Origin: Owenia fusiformis
Lineage: Eukaryota > Annelida > Polychaeta > Sabellida > Oweniidae
Assembly: GCA_903813345.2 (NCBI GenBank)
Contig: CAIIXF020000004.1
Coordinates: forward strand, 22,881,985 to 22,945,984
DNA: 64,000 nt
Direction: 5' to 3'
The notes under the pieces are model-generated. The model was not told the DNA's origin. It saw nothing but the letters and a program-made list of their open reading frames with translations, and ran no database searches. Shown here piece by piece: positions 34,601-45,293 of this stretch (position 1 is its first letter; the number at the start of each line of letters is the position of its first letter). A program made the translations under genes and the position numbers.

Positions 34601-35269
34601 CTGACCCCTTACATGTTTGTCGACCTTTCAAAGGCACGAATGGCATCTGAGAAAGGACAATGTCATGCTTTCTCAGAAGATGCTGATGGGTACATTAGAG
34701 GCGAGGGGTGTGGTATTGTGATTTTGAAATCTGTGGAACAGGTACGTTAAAATTGCATATTTCCATACTCATTTCAAGAAAAAAAATTATTACATGTACG
34801 TGACAACTACAATACTTTTTTTGTTACTTGACCACTACAATACTTTAAACACAAGATTGATTGTACATCACTCTTGTGTTTAAAGTATTATAGTGGTCAT
34901 ACACTCCCCTCGATAAATTTGGCAACCTTAGCCCCCCCCCCATTGAACTACATGTAAAAGCTTCTTTACCTTTGGATTTTTATTTACTTAACCTGCGATG
35001 AAAGTACTTAAACTATTGATGGAAACCTAATTAACGTTGCCAAACTTATGGAGGGGAGTGTATGTTCATTGATCATTATGTTTTTTTTCTAAAGGCTCTG
35101 AGGGACAATGACAGAATATGGGGATATATTGGAACTGGAATAAACTCAGATGGTCGCTTTGAGACCCCGATGACAGCCCCTTCCATGGAAAGACAACAGA
35201 AACTTATGGAACATGTTCTCGCAAAAATGGATGTTGATCCTAAACACATAGACTTTGTGGAAGCTCATG
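25641..35269 (+). CDS. PKS copy B exons 1-5: ketosynthase N-terminal four-fifths
   Basis: Exon 1 gives the KS opening ([13 protein letters not shown]). Exon 2 gives [20 protein letters not shown]. Exon 3 gives [13 protein letters not shown] and the active-site [14 protein letters not shown]. Exon 4 gives [10 protein letters not shown] and [11 protein letters not shown]. Exon 5 gives [12 protein letters not shown] and ends in EAHG, whose TGT continues in exon 6. Introns are 924, 2243, 5181, 353 and 2331 bases and consist largely of MITEs. The codon split at each junction reads the expected KS residue (Ser, Gly, Gly, none, Gly), which fixes the splice sites. Confidence 0.85.
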
Positions 35270-38200
35270 GTGAGTGCATTCGTAGACTTTGAGATGCAAA
35301 AATATGCATATGATTCTTTTAGAGACTTATATTGTAAAGCAATAATGTATGATCAAATTATACCATTGAATACACAGTGTCAAGTATATCTTTATTTCTA
35401 AATATATCTATTTTCTCAAAAAGTTGGTATTTTCCCAGTATTTTTCGAGAAACTACCATGGGAGTTCCGAAAATTTTGTTTTTGGGATACGATTGTCCAA
35501 ATTCAAAATCGATTAAAGACTTAAAACAGAAAATTAAAAGTACATTTTTACACTTTCCTCACAAAATATGAAAGACAACTTCCAATATATGCCATCTGTA
35601 TTTCCTCGAAAGGTGACGGCAACACCAAAACAAATACAGTCAGTTTTTTTTCATTTCATGATGAATTATACGGAGCAATGTGTGTCATATTATATCATAT
35701 TTCATGTCATATAATAAATCACACCATATCATATGGTATATATTCAATGCTTTATTGTACTAAAAATCCCTTTCGGGAAAATGTACAGCAAATAAACATG
35801 ATAAAATTAAACTAAAACTATACATATAATAACATACCATGCAAAAATTTGCAGGTACAGGTATATCAGGAATATAGCAGGTATATCATATTACACTATA
35901 TATCATATCTTTATCATATTGTTATCATATCATATATCAAACAATATCAAAACATTATATTTGTACCATATTTCATAACGAATATCATACTAAATATCAT
36001 ATCATGTATAATACCACATATTATATATTTATAATGTAATATCATTGGATCATATCATTTATAGTATATTGTGTCAAAAACAACGGCACCCCCCTCTACA
36101 GCAAAAACTCCTTAATGTTACATAGCATGTCATATATCATTTGAAAGATAATTTAATTCTGGAGTTACTCATCAAATTTCATTTAATAAAACTTTAAATT
36201 ACAAAAGTTGCATTGTTTTGAAGTTTGCTACTTCGGTACTTTGTTTACTGCTTTGTTACTGGTTTAAGGTCAAATCTTGGAAATGATTAATATGTAGGAA
36301 ATAGCCCAGATCTCATCTATGCTGAACAAATAGGTTCAATTATGAAAGACAGGGTAGGGGAATTGATGGATAGGGGGCCTCATGAAACTGGATACAGTAA
36401 GGATGTATTTCTGAAGAGTATTAGGAAAGTGCTTCAAGGATTATGCAATGCTGAACCTTCCTTTGAATCTTCATTGAAATCATATTCATCCTGATTAGCT
36501 GCTTTTTGAGCAGCAAGTGGTGGCCATATCAACTACTTATAATCAGCTGTAAATCTGTAAAATCATATCATACAAAGCTGAAATTTCTCAAGTAACTCCA
36601 GAATTAAATTGTCATTAAAATGGAATATGACACACTATGTAACATTAAGTACATTTTGCTGTAGAGGGGGGGGGGCTGTTGTTTTTTGACACCCTGTATA
36701 TATTTATTAATCTTATCTCAAAACTAAAAAGATTTCATCTGGGCTCTGAAAAGTCCATGTGCAGTATGGCAAGTGATTTTAGGTGATCATATCTTTCACC
36801 ATGAGTACTCCCTAGGCATAAATACAGTGTTTTCTATAAAAATAACATGTTTTATTTTTAGAAAAGTACCCATGATGATTAAAATATCAATCAAAAAATT
36901 CATAAAATTATGAATAGGGACCTATATCAACAGTTTTTTCAAAATGTTGAACCTATTTACTCAAACGAGGATCTCCTTTTTCTGATTTTTATTGCATGAA
37001 AAGATCATTCAAAAAGGGGTCTAAAACTTCTTCAAAAGTAGAATGGTATTGAAATTCTAGTTTTAAAGATATCAATTTTCGATGACCAAAATTATGCTGA
37101 AAACAATGGATAGCAAAAGTTTTCCCTATGGGAAAATAACATGGGATATGTGGTTTTAAACTTTAACGCATTTAAATACCAATCCCCTTTTCAGAAGTTG
37201 TTAATATAGTGTAGAAGAAAGTTTCGATATGGTTAAATTGAGAAAAACAAGATCCTCTTTTTAGAAAATAAGCCAACATTTTTAATAAGTGCAGAGGTGG
37301 GGTCCTAAACAATAATTTTCAGAGAGTTGGATAGATATTTAACTATCATGGGGACTTCACTTGAAAGAACACATATTGTTTTAATAAAAAAACACTGTAT
37401 TTATGGCCAAAAAGTACTCATTGTGAAAGATATGACCTTCTAAAATCACTTACCATACTGCACATGGACCTTTCAAATTTCTGTTTATTAAGACTTTAGG
37501 TCGGTTAAAATATATGCATCACAAAAAAGCAATTAAATCACATTCCCATCATTCAGCACTCTTCTGAACGAATATGGTAAAGAAAAAATATTTATTATAG
37601 GAACCGGAACCAAAGCTGGAGATCCGATAGAAGCAAAGAGTATAGGATTGGCAATAGCAACCAAACGTCCTAAAGAATTTGGTCCCTGTCCCGTTGGGTC
37701 AGTAAAAACGAATATCGGGCATACAGAATCAGCAGCCGGGGTAGCAGGTCTTATAAAGATTTTACTCATGATGGCACACGACCAGATTGCACCTTCCATT
37801 ATTTTCAATAGACAAAACCCAAAGATTGACTTTGAAAAGTTAAACATGAGATTGCCGAAAGAAATTGAGGTTTGGTCCAAACATCCTGAAAAACCACGAC
37901 TAGCCTCGCTCAATTGCTATGGATTTGGAGGAACAAACTCTTTTGGAATAGTCCAACAGCACTTGCAAGATAAGACACCAACTTGTGAAATTCGCACAAA
38001 GGTGATAGTTGTCATTTCAGCTAACAACGCATTATCTCTGAAAGAATCAACAAAAGACTTGTTGACAAGTTTAGAGACAGTCGAAATAGAACTTAAGCAG
38101 CTTGCATACACTTCGACTGTCAGACGAATGCACTATGATAGGAGGATCGCTATAGTCGGTGCCGACATTGCAGAGATAAAGAAAGGACTAGAAGTACATC

Positions 38201-41200
38201 TAGATACTATTGATACAAAGCAGAAACAAAAGGAAAAGCTTCAAACAATATTTGTATTTTGTGGGATGGGGACTCATTGGCTTAGTATGGGTGTTGAGAT
38301 GCTTACAAACCATGTTAAGAGTGCTTTCTCACAGACTCTAATTAGCGTCGATGAACATATCTCAAAGAGCGAAGGATGGTCATTGATCGACAAGTTAAAA
38401 ACTCAAAGTGATTTATCCGACCCTTCTGTAGGCCAACCTGCAATATTTGCGATAGAAGTGGCTCTTGCACGACAGTGGATGGAGTGGGGCATCACACCAA
38501 CCTGTGTAATAGGTCACTCAGTGGGAGAAATAGCAGCATGTTGTATTGCTGGAAAACTATCTCTGAAAAATGCAACTGATGTAGTGGTAGCACGTGGGAA
38601 ATGCATCCAGGAAGCGAGTGGAGGGAGCATGCTTGTTGTGAGCAATTATGATATCACACGTATCAAACAAGAGGCCAATACTTTCGACGTAGAGATTGCT
38701 GCAATAAATAGTCAAACATCGTGTACACTGTCCGGAGCTAAAAAGAATATTACATCACTGCTCGATCATCTCAATAATGTAAAACAGGCAGAAGGCATCA
38801 ATATATTCCTACGAGAGCTAGACGTATCGGTTGCCTACCATAGTAGATTCATGGATCCTATCTTGGGAAAACTGAAGACTGAACTGAACCACCTCAGTCT
38901 GCATCCTCCATTGATTGAACTACATAAGCCGCATTTCATATCATCGGTCACTGGTGTACCTGCAACGGGAAGTGATTATATTACGGTTGAGTACTGGTTG
39001 CGAAATGTAAGGCAGACAGTCTTGTTCAGGGATGCCATGGAAACAGCGATTGATAGCTCGTGCCATAACATAATTCTAGAGGTCGGACCGCGACCAGCAT
39101 TGAGGAAAAATATAAAAGACATCGTCGGAAAATATCCTCATACAATTTTGTCATCATTCAAACAGAACGAAGAATGGTCCTCCCTGATAGCTTCCCTAGG
39201 GCGATTGTATGAACAAGGTTTAGACGTAGATTGGAATAAGGTTTTCCTCGTCAAGTATACACCAATTCCATTCCCGAGGTATCAATTCAAACGTAGTCAT
39301 TTGAAATATTACCCAGATGAGGCAGAAATTCTGTACACAACCGGAGAAATTGGAAATGTTGGTAAATTACAAACACATCCGTTCATAAAAAGCTGTCTTG
39401 ATGAAGGACATTTTGTATGTGATGTAAGGAGAGACACGATGCCATTTGTATTCGACCATAAATCATCAAATAGGATACTAATTCCTGGTGCCACATACGC
39501 AGAGCTAGGCATGAGCTGCTCTATGATTTGTAACAAGCGACTGGCTCTTTCTGAATGCGTGTCAACTTTTATTCAGTTCATCAGTCCATGTACGCTGGAC
39601 AGCGACAATTCTACGAGGAATCTAGACATACGCATTTCCAACGAGAAAAGCAATATCACGGAATTTACAATCAGTTCTGAAAAAACGACCCATGCAGCTG
39701 GCTCAACGACGATTTTCGAAAGTTATACAGGTGAAACAAGCATTGACGTTAGGCAGATTGAAACCAGATGTCAAACTGAGAAAGATGGAACTGTCGTGTA
39801 TAAACAATTAGAGAAATTCAAGTTTACTTATGGCCCTAGCCTGCAAGGAATAAAAAGCTACAAAACTAATGGCAAAGAGTGGCTCTTGAAGTTTTCAACT
39901 CCAAAATCGATCGTCGTTGAGAAAGACAGGATGCTCATTCACCCGTCAGTCCTGGACAACATCCTCGAACCTCTTGCCCTTGTTCCAGTAGATGGAGATA
40001 TTGCATTTCCATTCGAACTCGGAAAGTTGACAGTTCGAAAAAGCATACCTTCTGATGCTTTGATCTACATAAGATCAGAATCGACCCAAAGAGATTGTAT
40101 CGTCTGTCATGCAGCATTGTTGACAAACACTGGTGAAGTGGTAGTTGAATGCAAAAACATAATATTGCGGTTCCTTACGGGAGAGAAGATCTTGCACCAA
40201 CCTGATGTTTCATACAATATACACTGGGAGAAGTTGCAGACTGTAAGTCACCCTGAAAATATGTCAAACTCAAAGAAATGTCTTATTCTGGAAGATACAA
40301 ATGGCATATTGAAGAAGCTACGGCCATTTGTCAATGCAGAATCGACATTCATCTCTCCCCCTACAGTGGACTCTTATGAAGACTTCATAGGAAGAAATCT
40401 TTCCTTAGAAAACATACTGAGATGTCACACTGACACCTTGGGCGATTATGAATTAGTTATATTTGCCTGGGGAATTCCTGAGATAGAAGACATTGATATT
40501 CAATCTAGGATGGTTCAAGTTGAAACACCTATTTTGTTTGCATGTTCAGCACTGAGACAACTTGTCCAATGTATTTATAGAGTGTCTTCTAAGACGCCTC
40601 TATATATTGTAACAAAAGGTTCACAGTTTTTTCACGATATCGGATCACCTATTGATCTATGTGGCAGCTCTATTTGGGCTATGACTCGAGCATTGGCAAT
40701 GGAGAGAGTCTTTGATCACCTTTTCCTGATAGACTTTTCAACTGGTTGTAACTCAGAAGTTGAAAGCTTGATGTATCATATATACCAAACTCCCGACCAT
40801 TCTGAATTGGTATTTAAAGCTGGTGAGGTCTACACAAACCAGATCAAACCGTACGTTAGTCGCTCAACTGACCATCGATTAGCCATCTCAGAAAGCAATA
40901 CTACCAATGGAGTACTTGTATCAGCTGCATCGGCGGCAATAACTGATCCATCTTTTATTATCATGAATAGAGATGCTCCAACTGAACCTAGAAAATCAGA
41001 ATGCCTTGTACATATTGACATGTTTAGGGTATGTAGAAATGATTTGGTTCAGCTAGACAACAATTCAGAAAGCAATACCCTTGATGTTGAACCCTGGAGG
41101 GTGACATCTCACAAATATGGTTATCCCGTAAGGGCAGTTGATTTCGTTGGCCGTGTCCGAATTCAAAACAAAAAAAGAATTGAAGAGGTCCTTGTGTGTT

Positions 41201-44200
41201 ATCCTCATGTAGTTCAAAGGGATGTGGTTGTTCCTAAGAAATGTGTAATCCCTTTGAGCAAAATTCCAATCATTGCAAAATTAACTTGCATGTCACTGTG
41301 CGTCATTGGTTGGGAAATTATTGCTAACCATCTTAAAATGAAAATTTCAGCCATTTGCATGTGTGGATTTGAACAACACAAAGACCTCAGTCACGTTCTA
41401 CGGAGTCTTCTTGAAGCATCTCGCATACAAATTGTAAAAGATATCGAAAAGTCAAGTCATGTAATTATTCTCATTGACGACCAACTTTCCAAAGAAGAAA
41501 TTCAAAAGATGCGAATGGCTGAAAAACTGAAGCAAATCGTTCTTATAGAAACAATAAATTCTACCAAAAACAGTAACGCTGTTTGCCAGTCCCTCAGCCA
41601 TAAGACAGATATATCCATTTTACAAACGCTACTGCTGCTCAGTCCATACAACTTACAGCGAAACCTTGGAAAAGTCATTGATTGGATAAAATCTGTAAAA
41701 CCCATTCTGAATAAACTTCAAGTCCACCAACTTACAGAACCATCGGATTTCAATGCCCTCAAAGATCCTGATGCTGACAATGAAGCCATTTATGTCTGTA
41801 ACTTAAGGCAATGTCCCCGCGAGGACGGATTATCGAGGAAGCATTGTCTCAGAGGAAAATGGCGAAGTAATTCAGAGAACAACACACTTGAAGAACTGAA
41901 CAGAGATGTGTGTTCAATTCAAGAATGTACAAAGTCAATTGAACAGTTGCCACGAAATTGCGATAACAATCACCCAGTGATTGACAATTCAGTGAGTCAA
42001 TGTTTCCCGGTTTATGTTGGACAAGAGTATTTATTTAGACCAGATGCAGCTTACATCCACGTGGGGGGCACAAGTGGCCTCACCACAGAATTAATAAAAC
42101 ATATGGCAGGAAAGAGAGCTGGCTATCAGATTATTCTGTCAAGGTCCGGTGGGAAGAAAACTGAGGAAATGATCAATATCGAACGTGAATTTTGTGTCAA
42201 CATTATCACTTTTGCAGCAGATGTCACCAAATTAGATACACTGCATGTTGCGGTTGGGGATTTCAATCAACTTCACCCTGGAGTGCCAATTAAGGGAATA
42301 TTTAACGGAGCAGTCATTCTTGACGATGGACCCTTGGCAACTATGGACGAGACAAAGTTCCAAGGGCCGACAAAACCTAAAATACAAGGTTCGTGGAATC
42401 TTCATCTGTTGTCATTGGGTATGGATTTAGATTTTTTCGTGATGCATTCTTCAATGGCATCAATATTTGGAAACCCTGGTCAGAGTAACTACTGTGCTGG
42501 TAATGGTTTTCAAGATGCCCTGTCACTTTTTAGACGGTATCATGGATACCCTTCTTTGACAATTAACTGGGGAGCTTTGGATTTGGGAATCCTGAAGAGA
42601 AATTTGAAGTCTCAGAGCGTACTAAAGAAAGATGGAATAAACATGTTAGATGCTAGATGCATTGCCGAATGCTTTGACTTTGCACTAACGGCTAATCCCG
42701 AACAAATTTCTTTTGTAAATGCCAACTGGAAGACAATATTCAAATCCAGAAAGATCATGTTAGGAATTATGGGGAGAAGATTCGCCGATCTGATGAAAAC
42801 CCATTCCGCGGAAACATATGAGGTTCTCTCAAAAGGGGCTCAAGCAGAGGATGAAAGAGTCTCATTATTTGCTGACGTCACGAAAACAAGAGGTGTTCGT
42901 GGAAAGTTGAAGAATCTATTGGCAAAATTAGTGATGACTGATGAAGATCAGATGAACGACTCGACGTCAATTGTAGAATTTGGTATAGATTCAATAGTTG
43001 TAGTTACTCTTCAGTCAGATATATCGAATACTTTTGGCGCAGATATTCCTATTGTGGACCTACTGAGTGACACTACCACAATTTCATATCTAGTAAAGAA
43101 ATTAGGTGGTGACACTGACGGTGACGAGACAGGTGATGAAGTTCAAATGTATGACTTGACCCCTGGCGACAATGATAAAAAACAGTCATGTGATGAGGCA
43201 GTGTCTAATGCTTCTGTGGTAGGATCTAGCAGCGGCTCTGCTGATGAACCCACAGTACAGGATTTTGCCACTACCTCACATTCTACCCCTGTTGGTGGAG
43301 TAAGCAGTTATGGACCCAAAGACATTCCTTTCAGGAATCGCGATGGCAGACCAGCACTTGTGTATCACAATAACTTCATATGTGAAAATCTGGAGATGTG
43401 CGACGTTGATTTCGCGACATTGGAGAAAGGTAAAGCAAACACACTGTTCGGGTGCACTTGACATATTAAATGTTCAAAAAGACATAGAATAAGATCATGG
43501 TTAAATTATGTAGTTCAATTTAAGTAAATTTCAGACTTCATATTATCATTTCAAAGGCCCTAGCAAATGGTGTTGCAATGTCACACAATTCTAGTACCAA
43601 GTGACTGTATTACTGATCATATTTTACGGGATTGTGGGTCGTAAATTGCTTTATATTGTGGTCAGTTTGCAGTTAACGTTTCGTGTGTTTGTTTTGTTAG
43701 GTGACATCTTTCACAAGCACTCTCGACATGGTCTAACGCGTAAAAAGCAAGTACTGGTGAAAGTTATAACAAATGCTTCAATGGAGTCCAATACATATGC
43801 AATATCTTGGAATAGTACACGGCATCCGTTAGTTCTCATATCTGAACTAATATCAGTGAACTGTAGAAAGGATAGAGGTATGGGTAATTCAATCATAATT
43901 CAATCATATACATATACAGGGTGGTCCAAAAAATGGGACACTCGTATTCCAAAAATAAATATTGATTTTCTTGATGAAAACATGTCATATTATTACCAGT
44001 GGATATGGAATTCACTTATCTATAATTTGGTATATCATAAGTTCAAATTTATTATAATGTCTGTCAACCAGCGTCCGTTATATAAATGACGTCATTTTAG
44101 TTTCAAAACGGGTTTTCCAAAATTTGCAAAAACAGACGTTCAATATGTCCACCATTTTGATCAATTATAGCCCTAAATTTTGGCCTAAACTGGTCAAAAA

Positions 44201-45293
44201 CATCATTGCTATTCTGTTGAGACAATGGATTCCACTTCTCAACAAGTCTATCTTTAATAAGGGACTGAGTAGATGTAAGGGGTTCATGGTAAACCAATTC
44301 TGTAGGTTCTCCCAATACATGGTAGTTGCAGACGTTGACATCGCATTATCCAATTATGTTGTTTTTAAACCATCCTGATATGAGCTCATTCTCGAATGAT
44401 TACATGTTCCAACAAGATGGGGCTCCAAGCAATAGATCTCACAAGAGTGTCAAATGTTAAAAGGAAAATGTGCCTAGATTCATCCCATAATTGCTGCCTC
44501 CCCCAGATCATATCACACGATCACCCAACGTCTGCGACTACCAGTACGTATGGGGAGAACTTACAGATTTCGTGTACCATGAATCCTTTACATCTATTCA
44601 TTCTCTTGAGGACAGAATTGAATTAATGAGAAGAGAAGTGAAATTCATTGTCTAAACAGCATATCAATGATGCTATTGGCCAGCTTAGACCGAAATTGAG
44701 GGGTACAATTGCTCAAAATGATGGACATATGAAACGTCTGTTTATGTAAATAGAGTTGACAATAAAACTTGTTTTTGTAAGTTTTGGAAAACCCGTTTTG
44801 AAATGAAAATGACGTCATTCATATCATGGACGCTGGTTGACAGACATTATAATAAATCTGAACATATGATATACCAAATAAAAGATCAGTAAATTCCCTA
44901 TCCACTGGTATATAATATGACATGTTTGCATCAAGAAAATCAATATTTATTTTTGAAATAAGAGTGTCCCATTTTTTTGGACCACCCTGTATATATTATG
45001 TAAATAATCTAACTTTGAAATTACATACCTTGACTACCCTAAATACTAGATAGTACGTGTCGATTGTTTGAAATATAGATTCTTATTCAACATTTAATAT
45101 GTGTTCGTATCTTAACCTACATCGCATAACACATGTATGCATTTCAGACCTCTATCTGCTGGACCTAGAAACGACAGGAAGAACGTTTACATTTTCTACC
45201 AAGTCTGCAGATATTGTGAGGAAATGGTATAAGGGACTCAATAAGCTATTTGATATAGAGGTGGAGCTGAATACTTGTATTTGGAATCTCTAG
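25641..45293 (+). CDS. Reducing animal FAS-like polyketide synthase with C-terminal PH-like domain (copy B, complete)
   Basis: Eight exons with matching phases: 25641-25849, 26774-26934, 29178-29378, 34560-34741, 35095-35269, 37601-43429, 43701-43877, 45148-45293. They join to 7080 bases, or 2359 residues. All junctions are GT/AG. Domains: KS about 5-440 (Cys174 in DTACSSS, His309 in EAHGTGT, His350 in NIGHTES); AT 525-830 (Ser616 in GHSVGE, His723); DH 890-1170 (His929, Asp1095); a structural pseudo-KR about 1177-1410; a degenerate ER-like region about 1420-1690 lacking the glycine-rich NADPH motif; KR 1790-2010 (GGTSGL, Lys1903, Ser1927, Tyr1940); ACP 2060-2135 (Ser2107 in FGIDSI); a Ser/Asp linker; and a PH-like domain about 2235-2345. 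There is no thioesterase or methyltransferase. It is expected to build a partly reduced polyketide or fatty-acid-like chain from acyl- and malonyl-CoA. The product and release mechanism are unknown. The start [11 protein letters not shown] fits a KS N-terminus. Confidence 0.85.
25850..26773 (+). other. PKS copy B intron 1
   Basis: Donor GTGAGA, acceptor TTTTTAACAG. AT-rich, with no recognisable element or ORF. Confidence 0.7.
27164..27890. mobile_element. Cluster of GC-rich MITEs in PKS intron 2 (nested copies)
   Basis: It begins ACACCCCAGTCACATTTGTC and ends in its inverse. The terminal repeat recurs at 27328 and 27499, so at least three partial copies are joined or nested. The arms contain GCACGGCGGCCGCAGG and CTGCGGCGAGCGTAGAAA, unusually CpG-rich for this AT-rich region. 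No ORF longer than background is seen. Confidence 0.75.
27986..28477. mobile_element. Second GC-rich MITE of the same family, 492 bp
   Basis: This is a complete copy bounded by ACACCCCAGTCACATTTGTC and AAATGTGACTGGGGTGT. Its interior closely matches the right part of the cluster at 27500-27890, including the AT-rich centre (TTCACGATCACTTTTCATTT). Confidence 0.8.
28838..28943. repeat. 52-54 bp tandem duplication
   Basis: TTTTTTCACAAATCTTTATT through GGTATATTAATCTTTTT occurs twice in tandem inside PKS intron 2. Confidence 0.8.
29990..32262. repeat. Repeat complex in PKS intron 3, including a 683-bp tandem duplication
   Basis: Units beginning TTTAGCAAAAATTATCC at 30981 and 31664 run in parallel to about 31663 and 32262. 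They share the whole block CAGGGACTTTACAGCCATGG ... GACTGTAAAGTCCCTTGAGG, itself an internal inverted repeat. Around them, a TGTAAAACATGATGTCTTGG-type module appears in both orientations (30060, 30860, 31330). A minus-strand frame at 31400-31550 reads [20 protein letters not shown], a LINE RT C-terminal block. Confidence 0.7.
30206..30836. mobile_element. Tc1/mariner-like MITE, 631 bp, nested in the repeat complex
   Basis: Ends are CAGGGTGTCCCGAAAGTATG and its inverse, flanked by TA on both sides. It interrupts the phrase GATACTGTGTA|TGTATAGCTCC of the surrounding repeat. Arms of about 110 bases pair well. No transposase is present. Confidence 0.8.
32461..32987. mobile_element. Foldback MITE in PKS intron 3
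   Basis: Ends share GTATCGATATGGTGAACT in opposite orientations, then TTCTCTTTAAC. It is about 527 bases with no ORF. Confidence 0.55.
32988..34559. other. Remainder of PKS intron 3, including a dispersed LINE-tail-like repeat
   Basis: 34265-34410 (CTAAGTTCCATTACAAC, GGTCCTTTCCGTTTGGCACT) matches in inverse 63300-63420 in the NHE intron, so it is a dispersed repeat, probably a LINE 3' region. The rest is AT-rich without recognisable content. It ends at the acceptor ATAAAG of exon 4. Confidence 0.5.
34827..35063. repeat. Two nested hairpins filling PKS intron 4
   Basis: TTGACCACTACAATACTTTA (34827) pairs with 34876-34901. TACACTCCCCTCGATAAATT (34901) pairs with 35035-35063. The intron is only 353 bases and is mostly self-complementary. 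Confidence 0.65.
35680..36062. repeat. Degenerate ATATCAT/CATAT microsatellite
   Basis: Repeated TATCATAT and CATATTAT words in PKS intron 5. The 61-codon frame at 35849 is a by-product. Confidence 0.7.
36071..36696. mobile_element. Tc1/mariner-like element with transposase remnant
   Basis: Ends are GTGTCAAAAACAACGGC and the inverse of TTGTTTTTTGACACCCTG, with arms extending through the CTACAGCAAAA and GGAGTTACT blocks. Inside at 36297-36494 a plus-strand frame of 65 residues reads [20 protein letters not shown] and ends at TGA. This is the C-terminal end of a Tc1-type transposase, around the third acidic residue (N-S-P-D-L-N-P-I-E-x-x-W in active elements, changed here). It is an internally deleted element. 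Confidence 0.7.
36715..37500. mobile_element. Foldback MITE immediately upstream of PKS exon 6
   Basis: TCCATGTGCAGTATGGCAAG (36752) pairs with 37448-37470. GAGTACTCCCTAGGCATAAA (36800) pairs with 37395-37425. It is about 0.78 kb with no ORF, ending about 100 bases before the exon 6 acceptor. Confidence 0.65.
37601..43429 (+). CDS. PKS copy B exon 6: single 5.8-kb exon from KS C-terminus to post-ACP linker
   Basis: The exon opens with [12 protein letters not shown], completing the KS His motif, and runs 1943 codons without a break through AT, DH, pseudo-KR, pseudo-ER, KR and ACP. The acceptor TTATTATAG and donor GGTAAAG bound it. DH reads [13 protein letters not shown], where the usual HxxxGxxxxP has Asn for Gly, and its second half has YGPSLQGI and [11 protein letters not shown]. 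The ER-like stretch keeps [14 protein letters not shown] and [12 protein letters not shown] but no Gly-Gly-Val-Gly motif. KR keeps [20 protein letters not shown]. Downstream of the ACP come about 110 residues rich in Ser, Asp and Gly, also present in copy A. Confidence 0.9.
43701..45293 (+). CDS. PKS copy B exons 7-8: PH-like domain
   Basis: Exon 7 (43701-43877) reads [20 protein letters not shown] ... ISWNS ... [12 protein letters not shown]. Exon 8 (45148-45293) reads [20 protein letters not shown] ... [13 protein letters not shown] ... WNL and stops. Strand pattern, the basic first loop (K-H-S-R-H ... R-K-K) and the invariant Trp in the last helix fit a PH fold. The basic loop would be the phosphoinositide site in a lipid-binding PH domain. 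Phase continuity from exon 6 (split Gly codon) and identical exon lengths in copy A (177 and 146 bases) show these are genuine terminal exons of the synthase. Confidence 0.8.
43917..44989. mobile_element. Mariner-like element with two inverted transposase C-termini, in PKS intron 7
   Basis: Ends are CAGGGTGGTCCAAAAAATGG and its inverse, within TA dinucleotides. Arms of about 180 bases pair. Minus-strand frame 44103-44315 ends [20 protein letters not shown]. Plus-strand sequence 44400-44740 contains [14 protein letters not shown] and, with stops, [21 protein letters not shown]. Both are the same C-terminal part of a mariner-type transposase in opposite directions. Copy A has no such element. 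The host intron is 1270 bases because of it. Confidence 0.75.

Noticed and set aside
37533-42430. Antisense and alternate-frame ORFs inside PKS exon 6
   Set aside because: They are shadows of the 1943-codon open frame. None carries a recognisable motif.
43148-45293. Possibility that the PH-like exons belong to a separate downstream gene
   Set aside because: Exon 6 ends in phase with exon 7 at a good donor, no start codon or promoter-like region precedes exon 7, and the same three-exon join is conserved in copy A.
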